Of a DNA stretch of 64,000 nt, positions 47,210-61,500 are shown in pieces. A model generated the notes under the pieces. It saw only the letters and a program-made list of their open reading frames with translations, was not told the DNA's origin and did not search any database. This DNA is from Hydractinia symbiolongicarpus (lineage: Eukaryota > Cnidaria > Hydrozoa > Anthoathecata > Hydractiniidae): the NCBI RefSeq assembly GCF_029227915.1, contig NC_079884.1:14758001-14822000 (forward strand), given 5' to 3'. The position numbers and the translations under genes are program-made. Each line of letters opens with the position of its first letter. Position 1 is the stretch's first letter.

Positions 47210-50200
47210 TTTTGGGGGTAAGGATTTGCATGGTTGTTTACATTTAGGGTAAAAAATGTACACGGAAGGCTGGGGTGACAAACTCTTGTATTTTTGTTTT
47301 TGAAATTTGAAATACCCACAAAAATTCATTAAACGTTATTAACCCTGAAATTTGAAACTTTTCACTGATCCTTTTTTTGGGCTGCCAAGTTCTTTTCCTG
47401 CAAAAATTTTTGAAAATAATGCACAGAAATAACTTATTTTTAAAATGTAAATTTAATTTGTTCCAAATTGTGGTTTTGACATTTTTATGTAAGAGTTTGT
47501 GGGCAAAGACATAATCAGCATGGCAAAAGAACTGACTTTTGTTGATTTAGAATTACTACACACACAAATTTTCTTTACATTTATTTAGTGTAAACTTTTG
47601 TGCGTATGTCCATATTCAATAAACCAAAAGACCTACTTTGTTGATTTAGATTTTATACTCTTTTTAAGCTTTTATTTTCTTCTTTCCGACATTTTGGATT
47701 AATTTAAGGCATATATATACAATATAGTCAGGGGACCCAGCGTCGCATGCCAGGGTAAGGCACAAGTAAAGCCCAGCATTGAAATGCCTGTGGAGCAATT
47801 AATAAGAACCATAAACTGTCCCACACCTTCAGGTGGAGCACTGTAGTACAGGTATGCAGTATGTCGTAAATCGAATGAGGCACACAGAGCATTATGTGAT
47901 TTCAGTTAAAATATATTTTCAAAAAAAAACTTTCCTGCACATTTAGCTTAGTCTACAACGCGTTGTTACCCTGTCATAGTAAAAATGCCTGGCTAAACTT
48001 ATTGTTTACAAAAATGTTACCCCAAGCTGTGCGCTTAGTACAGTTAAACAATGTCGCACATTTATGTAAGTACTATACCTTTTTACAGGTAAACTGTGTC
48101 ACACTTGCCTATAGGCGTAATAGCCTTTTCCTAAAATAACTTATCACTACTGCAATTTAAATAAAAACACACAAAACAGCCCGTTTTTAACACCAGGTTG
48201 AACATTTATTACAAGTAAACCGTATCACACATAAATTATAGGCGTAATACTATATTTCAAAAAAAAACTTTAACACAACGGTTTGAATAAAAACACAGAA
48301 AACAGCCCATCGTTACTCAGCTAAAAAATTTAATACAGTAATAAAATGTGTAGTTACCTAACTATATTTAGCATCATGAAAATTATTGAATAAGAAATTT
48401 GTTGTAGGTAGCTAAATACTGCATTTGGCTACTCTCATATTTTTAACCCGAGGTAGGTCATAGCTAGCTAGCCACAACCCCAACATAAAAATAAATTTTG
48501 ATATACCAAACTGAATAAAAACTTTAAAAGAATGGGAATAAATACGACTATGTATAGCTACCTAGCTAGCTTCAGCAGAATGCTACCTCGAAATATACGT
48601 TCCTAGCTAAAATCTTAAAATTGGTTTGTTTAAGATTTATACATAGCTAGAGAACGTGAGAAATATAAAGGGGTGAAACGTTAAGGTGTAGCTAAGTGCT
48701 TCGAAGAAAATGGGAAAAGATTGGAAAATGATAGTGTGTTAAAGCAATGTAAAACCAATCCGCCCTCATGGCCTCGTGATTGCGATATCCTGATGAACTC
48801 GTGAAAGCCCCGGCCAAAATGAAACGCAAGGTTGCGCAAACGCGTGAAACAAATAAGGTTTCTAATTGGTTAATGAAGGTAAAGTCCGACGCAAAAGTGT
48901 TGACAGGCTTATTACTCCGAATTAATAGTCCAGATTAATGGCCTGGATTAGTGATCGGGGTGGCTAGGTTGAAAATGTCGATTTTTTGCAGTGGCGAAGA
49001 TCGTGGTAAAAAGGGACGTGACTTTAAAAAGATGTATAAAAAGCAGCGATGCCCAGCTAAGCTAACATTTTTCGTGACAGACAGACGCACAGACGTATAC
49101 GGGTATTATAATATAGATGTATATAAAAAATGGAATTTTGCAAATTTCTTTTTTTACCACTCAATTTTCACATTTTATATAAATTCCTTGGGACAGGATG
49201 GCATGAAAATAGACCAAAATACCTGATCTTAGTTGTTTTTAATTTACAGGCTGTTGCTTGTGAAACTTTAAGGTGAACATTTGGTGGAAAACAATGGCAT
49301 GACACATACTGATAGAACTGATTTTTGTTGTTTTAGACGTTATAACTGAAACTTTTTTTTGGCATTTTATGTCAATTTTATGAGGAAGGATCATACATAC
49401 AAGAAGAATTACATTTTACACCTTACAAGCTGTGTTTTTGTATATTTTGTATAAATTCTTACCGGGGAGGAATTTGTGCAACATATGAAATGACTGATCC
49501 CTCTCAATTTAAATTTGATACGTTTCAAATCGTAGTTTTCTGAAATTTTGTGTAAGATTTAATGGGTAAAGACAACATGCAAAATGTCAAAAAAAACTTT
49601 TGTTGAATCAGAAGTACTCCCTAAAACCATTCTTTTTTTACACTTTGTGAAGCTTTTGTGGCAAAAGAGTGTATGCAATATCATCGAAATAACTGATTTT
49701 TGTTGCAAACTGTTTCTCTTTGGCATTTTGGATTAAAAGATTGTTTTAGAGGGCATATGCAATAGACAGATTTACCAAAATAATTACATTTTGCAAACTT
49801 TGATTTTGTCGTTAACCTCTCATCTTTTACATTTTGATTAAACTTTTGTATATTATTTAGAATTTGTATTCTGTGATGCAAATTTTGACAAAAAATTGAC
49901 ATATAATTAACTGTTAGATTGATTGTTGTTGTTTTAACATGACTCATTAGGACTAATTTGAATAATTAGCCAAAAAAAAATTTTGCCAATAGTTTTACAC
50001 CAAACAAGCTGTTATTTTTTATATACATTTAATGTAAACCTTTGTAACAGAATACTATGTCAGATTTAAAATTTTCTGTACAACTTAATTAATTTCGGGT
50101 TTAAAAACCGTTTTTTTTTACATTTTGTCCTTGCAATCCCATCTTAGATAAAAATTGTATTTTGTAATGCATTGTCAGATGATCAGAGAAGTAATTTTGG

Positions 50201-52510
50201 TAGATTTAGATTTTAAATATCACATATTTACAGCAGTTGTTGGACACCTTTAATTTTTTTGGTAATTTATATAATAATGCAGATTGTAAGATTCGCACTG
50301 CTGTATTGTTTGTTTTTTGATGGACATATATCTGTTACATGAATTAAATGAGAAATACAGTGGATTCTTCCATGGGAAACAGCTAGTTACAAGTATTATC
50401 GTACTAATAGGTATTGAGCAAACTATTAGGTATTATAAGAAACCTCTATACAAAAAAGTTGTACACTTTATCAAACTCATCACCTGATAATTTCATCCGA
50501 AGGTAACTCAAAATCACCAGGAATATCATTGTTGCAGACTGGGCATTTCTTTGGTTCCATAAACCATGTAGCAACAACACACAAATAACAGAAGGTATGA
50601 AGACAAGGCAGTGCAACTGCATCTTTAAGTATATCGTTGCATATTGCACACTCAGTATCACTGGAACATATAATTGAATGTAAAAGACTTTAACAAAAAC
50701 AATATTTAATAACAAATAGAATACTAAATAACAACATGTCTTCAACAACTAACATAATATTTAGCAAGACTGTGTGTATAATTTAATACACAAATACATG
50801 ATTGTCCATTACATGAATGAAAGTACTGACAGAAAAAATAAACCTTGTATTGGTTACATCAATATTCTCAGTAAGGATTAATTTGATGAACTTTTCAATT
50901 ACATTCCATGATGCAATGCTGATCATGTTATCCTCAAGATCTTCTACAGACTAAAACAAATAATTAGTATCAAAAATTGTACCAAATCAACAATCCTTTA
51001 AAATTAAGTGATATTTTATTTTCAGTCTTGAACAATTACAAAAATTAATACTTACTTTCCATAAAGCCATAATAGACTCTCTCTCCTTTTGATTAGAACA
51101 TATACCTGGTGGGCATACATTATCAATATAAAGTTGTAGAATTCGTAATTTAGTCCAAAGAAGTCTAAAATACAATAATGAAGCTACATTTGCTATATTA
51201 ATACCTGGGATGAAAATGTAAACCCTTAAGTTGTTATTACAACTTCGAATTTCCACATATTTGGCTTTGAAAGCCTTCAATAGTTTAGCTAAACGTTGTT
51301 AAGAAATCACATTCCTAGTTTCTATGGGTTCTAGACACAACAAGCAGATTAATATAATAGACACACGCATGCCAAATGTTTAAGTCCCATATTTAACACA
51401 GCCTTGTACATTGGCTATTACTCGCAACTACCACTTAAAATTTCAAGTCCTTAAAATTGGTAAAATATAGAAACTTTCGATACGATTATGCTTAGAACCC
51501 GAAACTTACAATATAAATTTCTCGTTCCCACTCTTTTTTCAAAACAAAATTTGAGAAGATTGGAGGACTTTATGAGGAGATTTTAGTGATTTTTGAGGAG
51601 CTTTTGTTAACAAAATTGATGAGATTTAAGGAGAAAAACTTGCACTCGTAAAAATGAAGGAACACACAGACTGGCATTTGAATATTTTCTTACAAAAGAT
51701 AACTAAAGAAAATTTTTTTAAATAGAAACACAACAAAAAAGTATTGTTTGAAGGCCACAGCAACCACAAATTGTGGTGATTCAAAATAAATAATATAAAA
51801 AACTAGCATATATAAAAAATAACAAAATGTCAGATTTTTTTGAGGAGATTTAAGAAGAAAACCTAAATTTCAAAAAAAATGGAGGACATTTGAGGAGAAT
51901 TGAGGAGACCTTTTGAATTTGAGGAGATTTGACGAGTTATGAGGATGAGTGGGAACCCTGTCCATGCAGATGAATAATGCATAAAATTGTGACATTTCAC
52001 TAACCCGATTTTAACATTTTTTAGGATTATACCAGAGAATTAGGAAAAATCAGATTGTCAAAAACAGAATGTTTAAATTAAAGAAAGTAAAAATTAAAGA
52101 ACTGTAGTAAATTAATTTCAAGCAGACAGCGGTATTTCGGACATATTTAAAGCTTCTAATAATATCACAGAAAAATAGGGACACCAGGGAAATTTTATTG
52201 CAACCATTTTGTTTCTTTATGACGTATTATACCAGTGAATTAGGAAAAATCAGATTGTCAAAAACAGAATGTTTAAATTAAAGAAAGTAAAAATTAAAGA
52301 ACTGTAGTAAATTAATTTCAAGCAGACAGCGGTATTTCGGACATATTTAAAGCTTCTAATAATATCACAGAAAAATAGGGACACCAGGGAAATTTTATTG
52401 CAACCATTTTGTTTCTTTATGACGTACTGTATTTCATTAAGTTAGTTTGTATTTAAGAATTTCTATTAAAAGCTATGGAGGGATCACACACACACACGCG
52501 CACACGCACA

Positions 52511-52558
<48 letters not shown>

Positions 52559-55500
52559 CTCCGTCCAACACCCACACCCACAAACCCTCTCCCTAAACTC
52601 CCCATAACTCCCCATGTTCGAAAAGCCTCGCAATTTCAAAACAGACAGAATTAAAAGAACTTGAAGGATGTTCTGTGATATAAGCCCAGAAAGAATTCAT
52701 GCTGATAACACCACAAAAAACTATATAACAAAGAAGAGAAGCATATAAAAAGAATAAAACAAAAAGTCAACATACTTAGCATGATCTACTATGCGGTTGG
52801 ACATTATGCCATAGCAAACAGAATTTGTTTGTGCATGATAAAATATCGCTTTTGTTAAGACCTTTATCTCTTTGATACCAGACATCCAAATATATCCACT
52901 CTGCTGTGAGATCATTTCATCTTTTTGTGGTACAAAGCTGAGCAAAACTTCTCGCAGGGCAAGAGCATCTGGCTTCTAAATTTACCAAGATGAACAAACT
53001 GTTTAATTAACAAGATTATCAAACACACAAAAAAAATAATTTGAAATTAAACACAAATCGGTAAGTACCACTTCTTCATCATTGTGATCAATTATTTGCA
53101 AAACCTTTGACGCCATGCTTGGATTGGAAGAAAATAAAGAAATTGCATTTTCAAATCGTTCTTCATAGATATTCAATGCCACATGAACAGACGTAATGTT
53201 TACTCTGAATAACTTTCTTTCATCTTTAGCATTGTCATCATCATCAACAACAGCGTCAGTATCAATTTCGTCCTCTTTGGCAGCTTGCTTTATAACGTTT
53301 TTCGCACCAATTAACAGTGATGTGCACAACACCTAAAAGTAAAGTTATACCTTAAGGGTACTAATTTTTCAGAACAAAATTTTCGTATATATTATTTTAA
53401 GAAGTTTTTCTTAATTGAATTTTTAGTTTTTGCAGTTATCAATGCATATGCTTAAAAGCCACGAACACAAGATAGTTGCCTTTACAGCCATCCTCCAATT
53501 TATATTCAACTCCAAGTGAAACGTCGTGTGAACAGTCACATCTTCATTACGATAAATCTGACTTTCCCTAAACTTCACTTTGGTCTCATGGCCTATAACT
53601 TATCGTCTTCAAAAATGTCATTTTTTTTCTCAAAAAATATTTTATTTAAATATTATTCATTTTCGTAATTGATCAACTTTTGTGAATATTATTTTGTGAT
53701 TACTTCACGAAAAAAAAAATCTTGAAAAATTAATTTGCGAATACGGTTTAAACTCAAGGACTTTTTTCTCTGAAAATATGTCAAGGTTGCAGAAAAGAAA
53801 TAAACCTTATAGCCTTCATCACTGGGACACGAAAATCTTGAATAAATGACATCATGAATGTAATCCTGTATGTGTGTTGCATCCAAGTTATCAAGGATTC
53901 TACCAACAACATGTGCTTTGACTGCATTGTTGATCTGTAGCAGATTAAGTTTGTTGCTATCTAAATGGCATGTAAAATTTTACATTGAAAATGCAATGGC
54001 AAGAAAAATAGAAACTCGCATGCTGGTAAATTATTTCCAGTATTTGTCTTTCTTGCTTATTGTGGTATTATTTAAGTATTACTTAAAAATAAAAAATATT
54101 AATAACAAAATAACAAGTATTAACCTTTAACAACTAATCCTTAAATGAAAAATGATTAATGTTGAATAAATTCTATTTTAGGTGTAAAGGTAACGTGATC
54201 AATGAAAGGTAACTTCATCAATAAAAAATTTGCAAATGTGATAACCCGAAACTTTGTACCTATAAAGTCAACCCACAATTGGGGAAAACAAGATTGAACT
54301 CGGGGTGGTGGCGCTTTTTAGCTTTTCTTGGGTTTCCCAATTGCTAGCGGTTACAATCTTCGAAACTCCGCTTTCCTTTCACTAATTTATGTCCGTAGTT
54401 TTAGCTTTACGTTTGCAAACAAAATAAAAACCTCTCTAATGGACTTTGCCTACAGTTATTTTCAAGGAAATTTTAAAAAAATATAGAACTTGTAGCTGGC
54501 TAGATATCTTCCGTTTCTAAAATCTGATCTATCATTACATTTATAATCATTGAGAATGTGCTTATGCATATATTTTTTGATAAAATGTCAAGTTTTTTTA
54601 GTTTATTACTAAATAAGTTTGGTAGTGACAAACAAAGAGCTTTTTGAAAATCAGCTGTTTTATTGCGTTTTGGGTTCACAGTGATATATTAATCAATCAA
54701 ACAGAAAAATAAAGCATTGTAGAGAGAAAAAAAAAAGTGTACATACACAACAGATAAAAATATGAACTAGCTCACGTTACGCAATATCGTTTAAACTTAA
54801 TAAAAGGACAGTTAAAAGAAGTTAAAATAAGCACCCAGAACGATCATTGGAGGTAGAATACGGGTAAGTGTTTTTTCTTTGGGTTTTCTTCAGACTGAAC
54901 TTTGCAGTTTTATCTTTACTGAAACCTTTTTCTAGAAACTTTGACATCATAAACTGTACTTGATCTAGTTTTTTTTTTTACTTTTGAAGAGGTCCAGATT
55001 GTGATTGCGAATTTTAAAAGAAGCATGACTTTTTCGGTTGGAAGTATAAAGCAAAAAAAAAACTACAAATTTTGAAGTTGAACTGAATCAACCATTGGCA
55101 AGCAGGCTTTGACAAGTTCAAAATGCACAATCAACATTGAAAATAGGATTCATAACAAAGAACTCAAAATATGTTATAATTTTAAATTATTTTATGAAGG
55201 TTTGTAGGTCGTCTGAAATATTGATAATGTGGTCATATTACTGCATATTACCTAAGCTAAAAATGGAACGCACAGTAATTATCTAATAGCTTCATGTATA
55301 TTACTGAGATGACATGAAATTTAAAGTACTCTCTAAAATGCAAGGGGGAAACTAGGACAGCAAAATGTAACAAAAATATTTCTGTCCCTTCTTCTTTCAT
55401 AAACTGTCTACTTTTTAGATTTATTATGTATGTCCTACCTTTAGTGATATGAGTCTTTACAATCTGTTCCATTATATGCATAACTTGACAGGAGAAAGGG

Positions 55501-58500
55501 AATTGTGAGGAAAATGCATCCCTTTCGATAGAAATACTCTTCGTCTTTTCTACGTCAACAGTGATAGCATGCTTAAGAAGTTTAACCCAAAGCTCTTGGT
55601 ATTGTGGATTGTTCTTCAAAATCAGGAGATTTTTATTCTGGTCAATTTCATTTAAAAGAACTGTTAAAATAGGAGTAACTTTATCTTCAACACAGCGAAT
55701 CAAGGCTTCACGAAATGTTCCATATTCAGGAAGATGCAGCTGCTCAACTGCCTCCTGCTGAACCCAAAAATTAACCTTTTCAGGCATTATTAAACTTTCC
55801 TTTTGATGTAAATTGTCATTAATTTTCCCCATAATAGTGTGCACAAACTCTAGCGATAGATCTAAAACAAGATGCAGGGGCTGCATAAACTTGCATGTCA
55901 ATGTCAATGACTGCAACAATATATTTTAAATATACATTAACAGGGCCATTTAACAAAACCCAAAAATTGATTTACAGCTGTTCCTGGCGTGACAGATATG
56001 GTGCATGGCTTTGATACTGACCTTTTATATCTATCCATAAGACACCTACCTGTATGTGATTTTTAAGGTCATATACCTCTGACAGCCATTTCTCGATAGT
56101 ACCGCTTAAAATTCTTATGGAACTCTTATAATGGGAAAATTCATTAGGGTTATTCTTGGAACTTGAAAGTCACAACACGGCTTTATTTTTTTAGAGGAAT
56201 CATTTCATAAAAAAATCTAAAAAACTTTTTATTTCGCAATAATAAATCATTTTCCCTTAATTCGCCAGTGGTCGAATCGGTTTTAAAAATAATTGATATA
56301 AAAGCCACCAAATTAAATATTTTCACTCAAGGCATAATAGCTGAGTTGGCTAAGGCGTTATAAAGTCATAACGTAGTTAGGTAGTTACCTAATTGAGAGT
56401 AAGGACAATTATTTTAAAATTAAAATACTCTGTACCAAATTAATATATTTACCTCCCACAAAGTTATGACGTAATTAATTTCCAAAAATAGCGTTAGATT
56501 TACTAGAATGCATGTTTTTGATATTTTGGCAATTTATATGAACTTGGAGCAGGAAGATCCTGTAGATAGATTACATAAGATGGACTTTTTCAACAAAAAA
56601 ATGAAATTGTTCAATCTGCATAAAAAGCACAAGAAAAGCTTGTTTTGGGCATATCACAGTATTGAAAATTTTCAAAACAAATAAATTCTCCGTTTTACTG
56701 ATTATATAAAGCTAAAAAAGCGGGTTTCGGGCATATCAAATTAACAAAATTTTTCCCCAAAAATTAATTCTACGTTTTACCGATTATATAATGCTATGGT
56801 ACACAAGGAATTTTCACATAGCCTTTCTGACATTAGATATTGGATGATTCAATAATGATTCAAAAAAAAACTTAACTCGCCTAAGCAGCCCAAGTGGTAT
56901 GTGAACGAGATTTTGAGTTATTTGTTGACCTTTACAGCGAACATTATAACTGATACAAAGTTATAAGCTACGTTATGCAGCATAAAAGCCCTTCTTATAT
57001 TTGCTGGATAAAAATAGCTATCAATAAAAAAAAATTAATTATATCACAAACCTGTCTTTAGCGACAGTTGGTCATACAAAATTGTTATCTTTGCACGAAT
57101 TTCATCAGTCAACATATGCTTTACTTCGTTAAGGTTTTTCATTGCAGCTTGTATACAACCTTTTACAATGTGTATAACCTCGGAGTTATGAAAGTCTTTT
57201 GTCTTAAAGTCAAACAAAGATCTCATAGATTTCCCGGCATACTGAATTAAAGATGGAAGGCCTTTGTTAGCTTCTCGCAACTCATCAATATGAAAACAGT
57301 TCCATAAAGCTTGTGATCCACTTTTTGCTTTAAAACCTCCGTGTGTGTGATTTAACTGCAACAAGAACAAAATGCAGGCATTGTCATTTTCAGCACCAGA
57401 ATTTGCTTTTTCTTCCTTGCAAATATGTTGCGCACATGCAACCAAATTGTTGGATTCCGCTGAATTACTGCACTGCAAAATCAAAAGCGGTCTTTGGTTT
57501 CTCTGCTTGCGAAAGAACAATCTAAAAATGAAAAATTGCTATTCAAATTAATAATATTAACCTAATTTCTATCAAGATTTTTGAAGGTCTGTAGTTCTGT
57601 AAATTGTCTTATAAACAAGTGCAAATTTGGGGTAACCAGAAGTACTGTTGGTATTGAAAATACCAGTAGAAATTCAGAAAAAAGAATATCAGCACAATTT
57701 AAACATTTCCAAGGCACATTTTCTTCTATAAGTGAGAAATAATAGCAGTGGCGTGCAAATATATATATATTTTCCAGTAATCTTATTTTAATATCAAAAA
57801 ATTCTTAACACTGCAAAAAAACTTAAGAAACTTTGAGAGGTTGTCATGTCATAACTAGTTTGCAGAACGTTTACAAATTATTTTTTTCTAATTCCATTGG
57901 TTCGCTAAAGGAAAATGTTTACAGTGCTTATGTTGCACCCTCAATCCCAGATACGAATGCCCAAAACGAATGTCTGTCTAGATCCATACATTTTTTACTT
58001 ACTTAAAACATATTTAGGTAGATTTTTTTATGCTATTTAAATAAGTAAATGAAATATTTATTTTACAAACTTCAAAGACTTTTTTACGCACCTTAGATAT
58101 TTTTATGTAGTTTAAAAATTTTATGCCAACAAAAGCTGCTATAAAAATCAGGCTATCAGTTTAAAAACAAAGAGTTTTTTTTTGAAAAAACGGAGCAAAG
58201 TAACCTGAACAAAGTAATCTGAATAATAGCAAATTGACCTTCTGCTTTTAGTGCAAAGAGCTATCAAAACTTAAAGTTAAGGAGAATTAAGTGCTTCAAA
58301 AGGGGTTAGCATATCTTTAAATCATTTTTATAAATTCATGACTTTTCTGGAAGTTCGAATCGATTTTCCAAAAAATAAAGAAATTCAAAACTAATGCCAA
58401 ATGTTTTGTAGGATGTGATATCTTAAATTTCTTAGCAACTAATTGCACAACTATCAAACCATAGTGATTCACTTTCTGCATAATTAGGTACTCTCATAGT

Positions 58501-61500
58501 TTTTAAAACTGAATTAAATTACCAAAAAAATGTGTTTTCAGAGCAATCTTTAATTTTTATTTGAATGCTTTAAATTTTTTTAGTTTGACAATGACTTGCC
58601 TAAATAATTGAAAAAATTAACAATGTAATACATGCTGGACACAATATATTGAATGTTTTATTATACCTGATTGCCTCTCTAAATGATTGCTCTGTCTGAA
58701 ATTGCATGAGAGATATCATTTCCAGGTCCACACCATCAAGTCGCAAATTATTTTTATCATCTGGGGACAGAAGTCTTGAAAAAGTTGTTACCTAGGCATT
58801 AAAAGACGTTAATAGTATAGGATCTCGAAAAGAAAAAGTACTACTTTCAATCTGAAACTTTGATACTATTTTCAAACTTCTTTTACATAAAATTAAATGA
58901 AATAGCACACCTGAATGAAGCTACACTCTGTTTTCAATTGTGAACAAAACAGCGTTTTCAAAAATGCATGCAATGAAGAATGTTTTTGTTCCTCAAAGTA
59001 TATTTGCCATAAATCAGCTCGCATATCAGCCAATTTAGATTTAGAAAGACGGACCAGAGCATCAGGCGTTGCCAATTGCAACAACTTTTTCTTTCCTTCT
59101 ACAAAAATCTGAAAAATATACCAAGAAATCAGAGGCCAGTAAAAAATGTGAGTAAAAAAATGGTACACATAATTTTTTACTCTGGAAAAAATTTCTTGTT
59201 GTTCTTTACTGCTCAAACTAAATACGGTTGTGATATTTATTGGCTATACCTTTTCATTAGCCTCATGAATTCTCACTTTTTAGTACATTTTAGTTAGAAT
59301 ATTGTTTTTTACATAAATTTCTTAAAAAGCTTGATTTTAGTTTAAAGCAATAAAAAGGAATAATAATATCAATGCTGTGAATACACATTATAATGATGCG
59401 CTAGTAAAAAAAAAAAAACCTTACTTCATCTGGATCATCGTAATCATTTTGCAGATGTATTACAATTGATGCACATGTGTCATCATTAAAACTGACAAAA
59501 GCATCTGTTTCATCAAATATATGCCTATAAAAAAGTAAAAAAACTAAACTAAATTTGGCTCCTTTAAAAGTAACTTAGTGGAACAGTCAAACCACAAAGA
59601 AAACAACGACCACAATGGCAACAATATACAAAAAAGTCTCAAAAAATACCTGGTTGATGGAACATGGGAGAAATCGTGTGCCCATTCTTTAAGTTCAACA
59701 ACAACTTGCTTCTCCTGTTTAGTCATACAGGTTGATGTCACCACATAGTGTTTCTCTAATCGATTAATCAGGGGAATTGGGAATGATTCATACACAGTTT
59801 CTTTATCAGCAATCACTATTAATCTGAAAAGCAGAAATAATATTAAAAAAAAAATTGTATCTCTCAAATCCGGGATTGCAAATCATGCACCAATTGTTTA
59901 TCTAAACATATCAAATGTTTTATCACTAGATAACAGTAAATAAAAAGAAGTTCACAATAACTAATTATTCTTATATCATGCTAATTGATTATATTTATTG
60001 TCATACCCTGTATACAAAATCAGTTTCAATATCAAAAAATACTCTAGCTCCTTACTTGAAGTCTTCGTGAACTCTGCATTTTACTCTGTGTGTTCCTAAA
60101 CCCAAATCAACGTAACTTTTTCCACCCAAATAAACGTAATACTAAAACAAAAAGAGCAATTTAATGACCAACAAGCCAATACTGGTAGTAATAACATAAG
60201 GGGTGCTAAAATAAAATTTACCTGATTTAATGCATCATACAAACTTTCATATAGACTTTCCATGTTTAGCAGAACAACAGTACGACCAGTCTCCATACAC
60301 ATTTTAATTCTGTTGATATCTCGACAAATCTACATAAAAGGAACATTAAAAATATTAAAATAGTTCAACTTTTGATAATAATGAATTTCGGTTACAAAAC
60401 GGCAGTACTGAAATGCTTATTGAGTAATGTTACATATGCAAACCTGTGCGAATTCTTGATCTTTGGGAAAGCTACTTCCAAAAATAACACTGACATTATG
60501 ACGATTACTTAGAAATCTTTCTTCTATAATAGGCAAAGCTGCATATTCTTCTGTCATAACCAGAAGATATCTTGCATTCGAACATCGTTTTTTACCGTTT
60601 TGTCTCACTGTATAGCACGGACAATTGTCTTGAAAACTTGCTTTAACTAAATCCAACGAACTTTGCGCTGGAAGTTCTTCCTCATCCTAAAGCGAATTAC
60701 ATTTTTTCACTATATTAAATGGTTAACACAGTAAACGAGTAACATTTTTTAATGACAACAATTTTTCGTAGTTAACTGGTGGTGCTATTCTATTTTCATT
60801 CTGTAACGTTAAAAATATTGCATCATATATAACTTTTTCGTTTTAGTTTCAAATCAGATGATCAGTAAAATAAAAAATGAGATCCTCACTCTCCATTTTA
60901 ATATAATATTGAATTAATATATAATTAATATAGAATATATAAATAATATATATCTAAATTTAAAATATTAAGGATTCTCTGCCATCATAGATGTATTAGA
61001 TGATTATGTAACAATGATATAGAAAGGTATCAAAACAGCATATACACACAAACAAATCATAAATATTGTGTACCTCCAAGTATTGTTGCAGGTGTTCTTT
61101 AAAAATCTTCCATGGATCCAATTCATCCATTCCACTGAAATTTCTTTTCACAGCGTGCTCTATATCGTACAGCGAAGGTATTCCTTTTTTCCATCTTGCA
61201 AGACAGAACACCATTTTTATTAAGCTGGAAAGAAGAAAAGGTCATAACTGTATATGCTAGATATTAAAAGTGATAGAAGGAAGTACATAGTAAATTATAT
61301 ACCTGTAAAAGTCTCTCAACCCAAAGAACTCCTCTTTTTTATATTTTTTCAGTTTTTCACATTCCTTTTGGTCTTCATAAATTTTCAAATAACTTTCAGC
61401 CAGAGGTTCTAGCAGTGTTGAAATCAAGTGTTTCACACGTGGGTCACTTCCACATATATCCCTGTAATAATTAAAAATTCTGATGTTTAAATGGTAATTT

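Noticed and set aside
48951-49226. 91-codon plus-strand open frame
   Set aside because: Coincides with SINE-like repeat sequence (gacagacagacg tail); no protein similarity.
55561-55761. Plus-strand open frame opposite a gene A exon
   Set aside because: Antisense shadow of exon 55910-55439.
56335-56365. tRNA-Ser/Leu-like string tagctgagttggctaaggcg
   Set aside because: Only an A-box-like fragment; no variable arm, T arm or closing stem.
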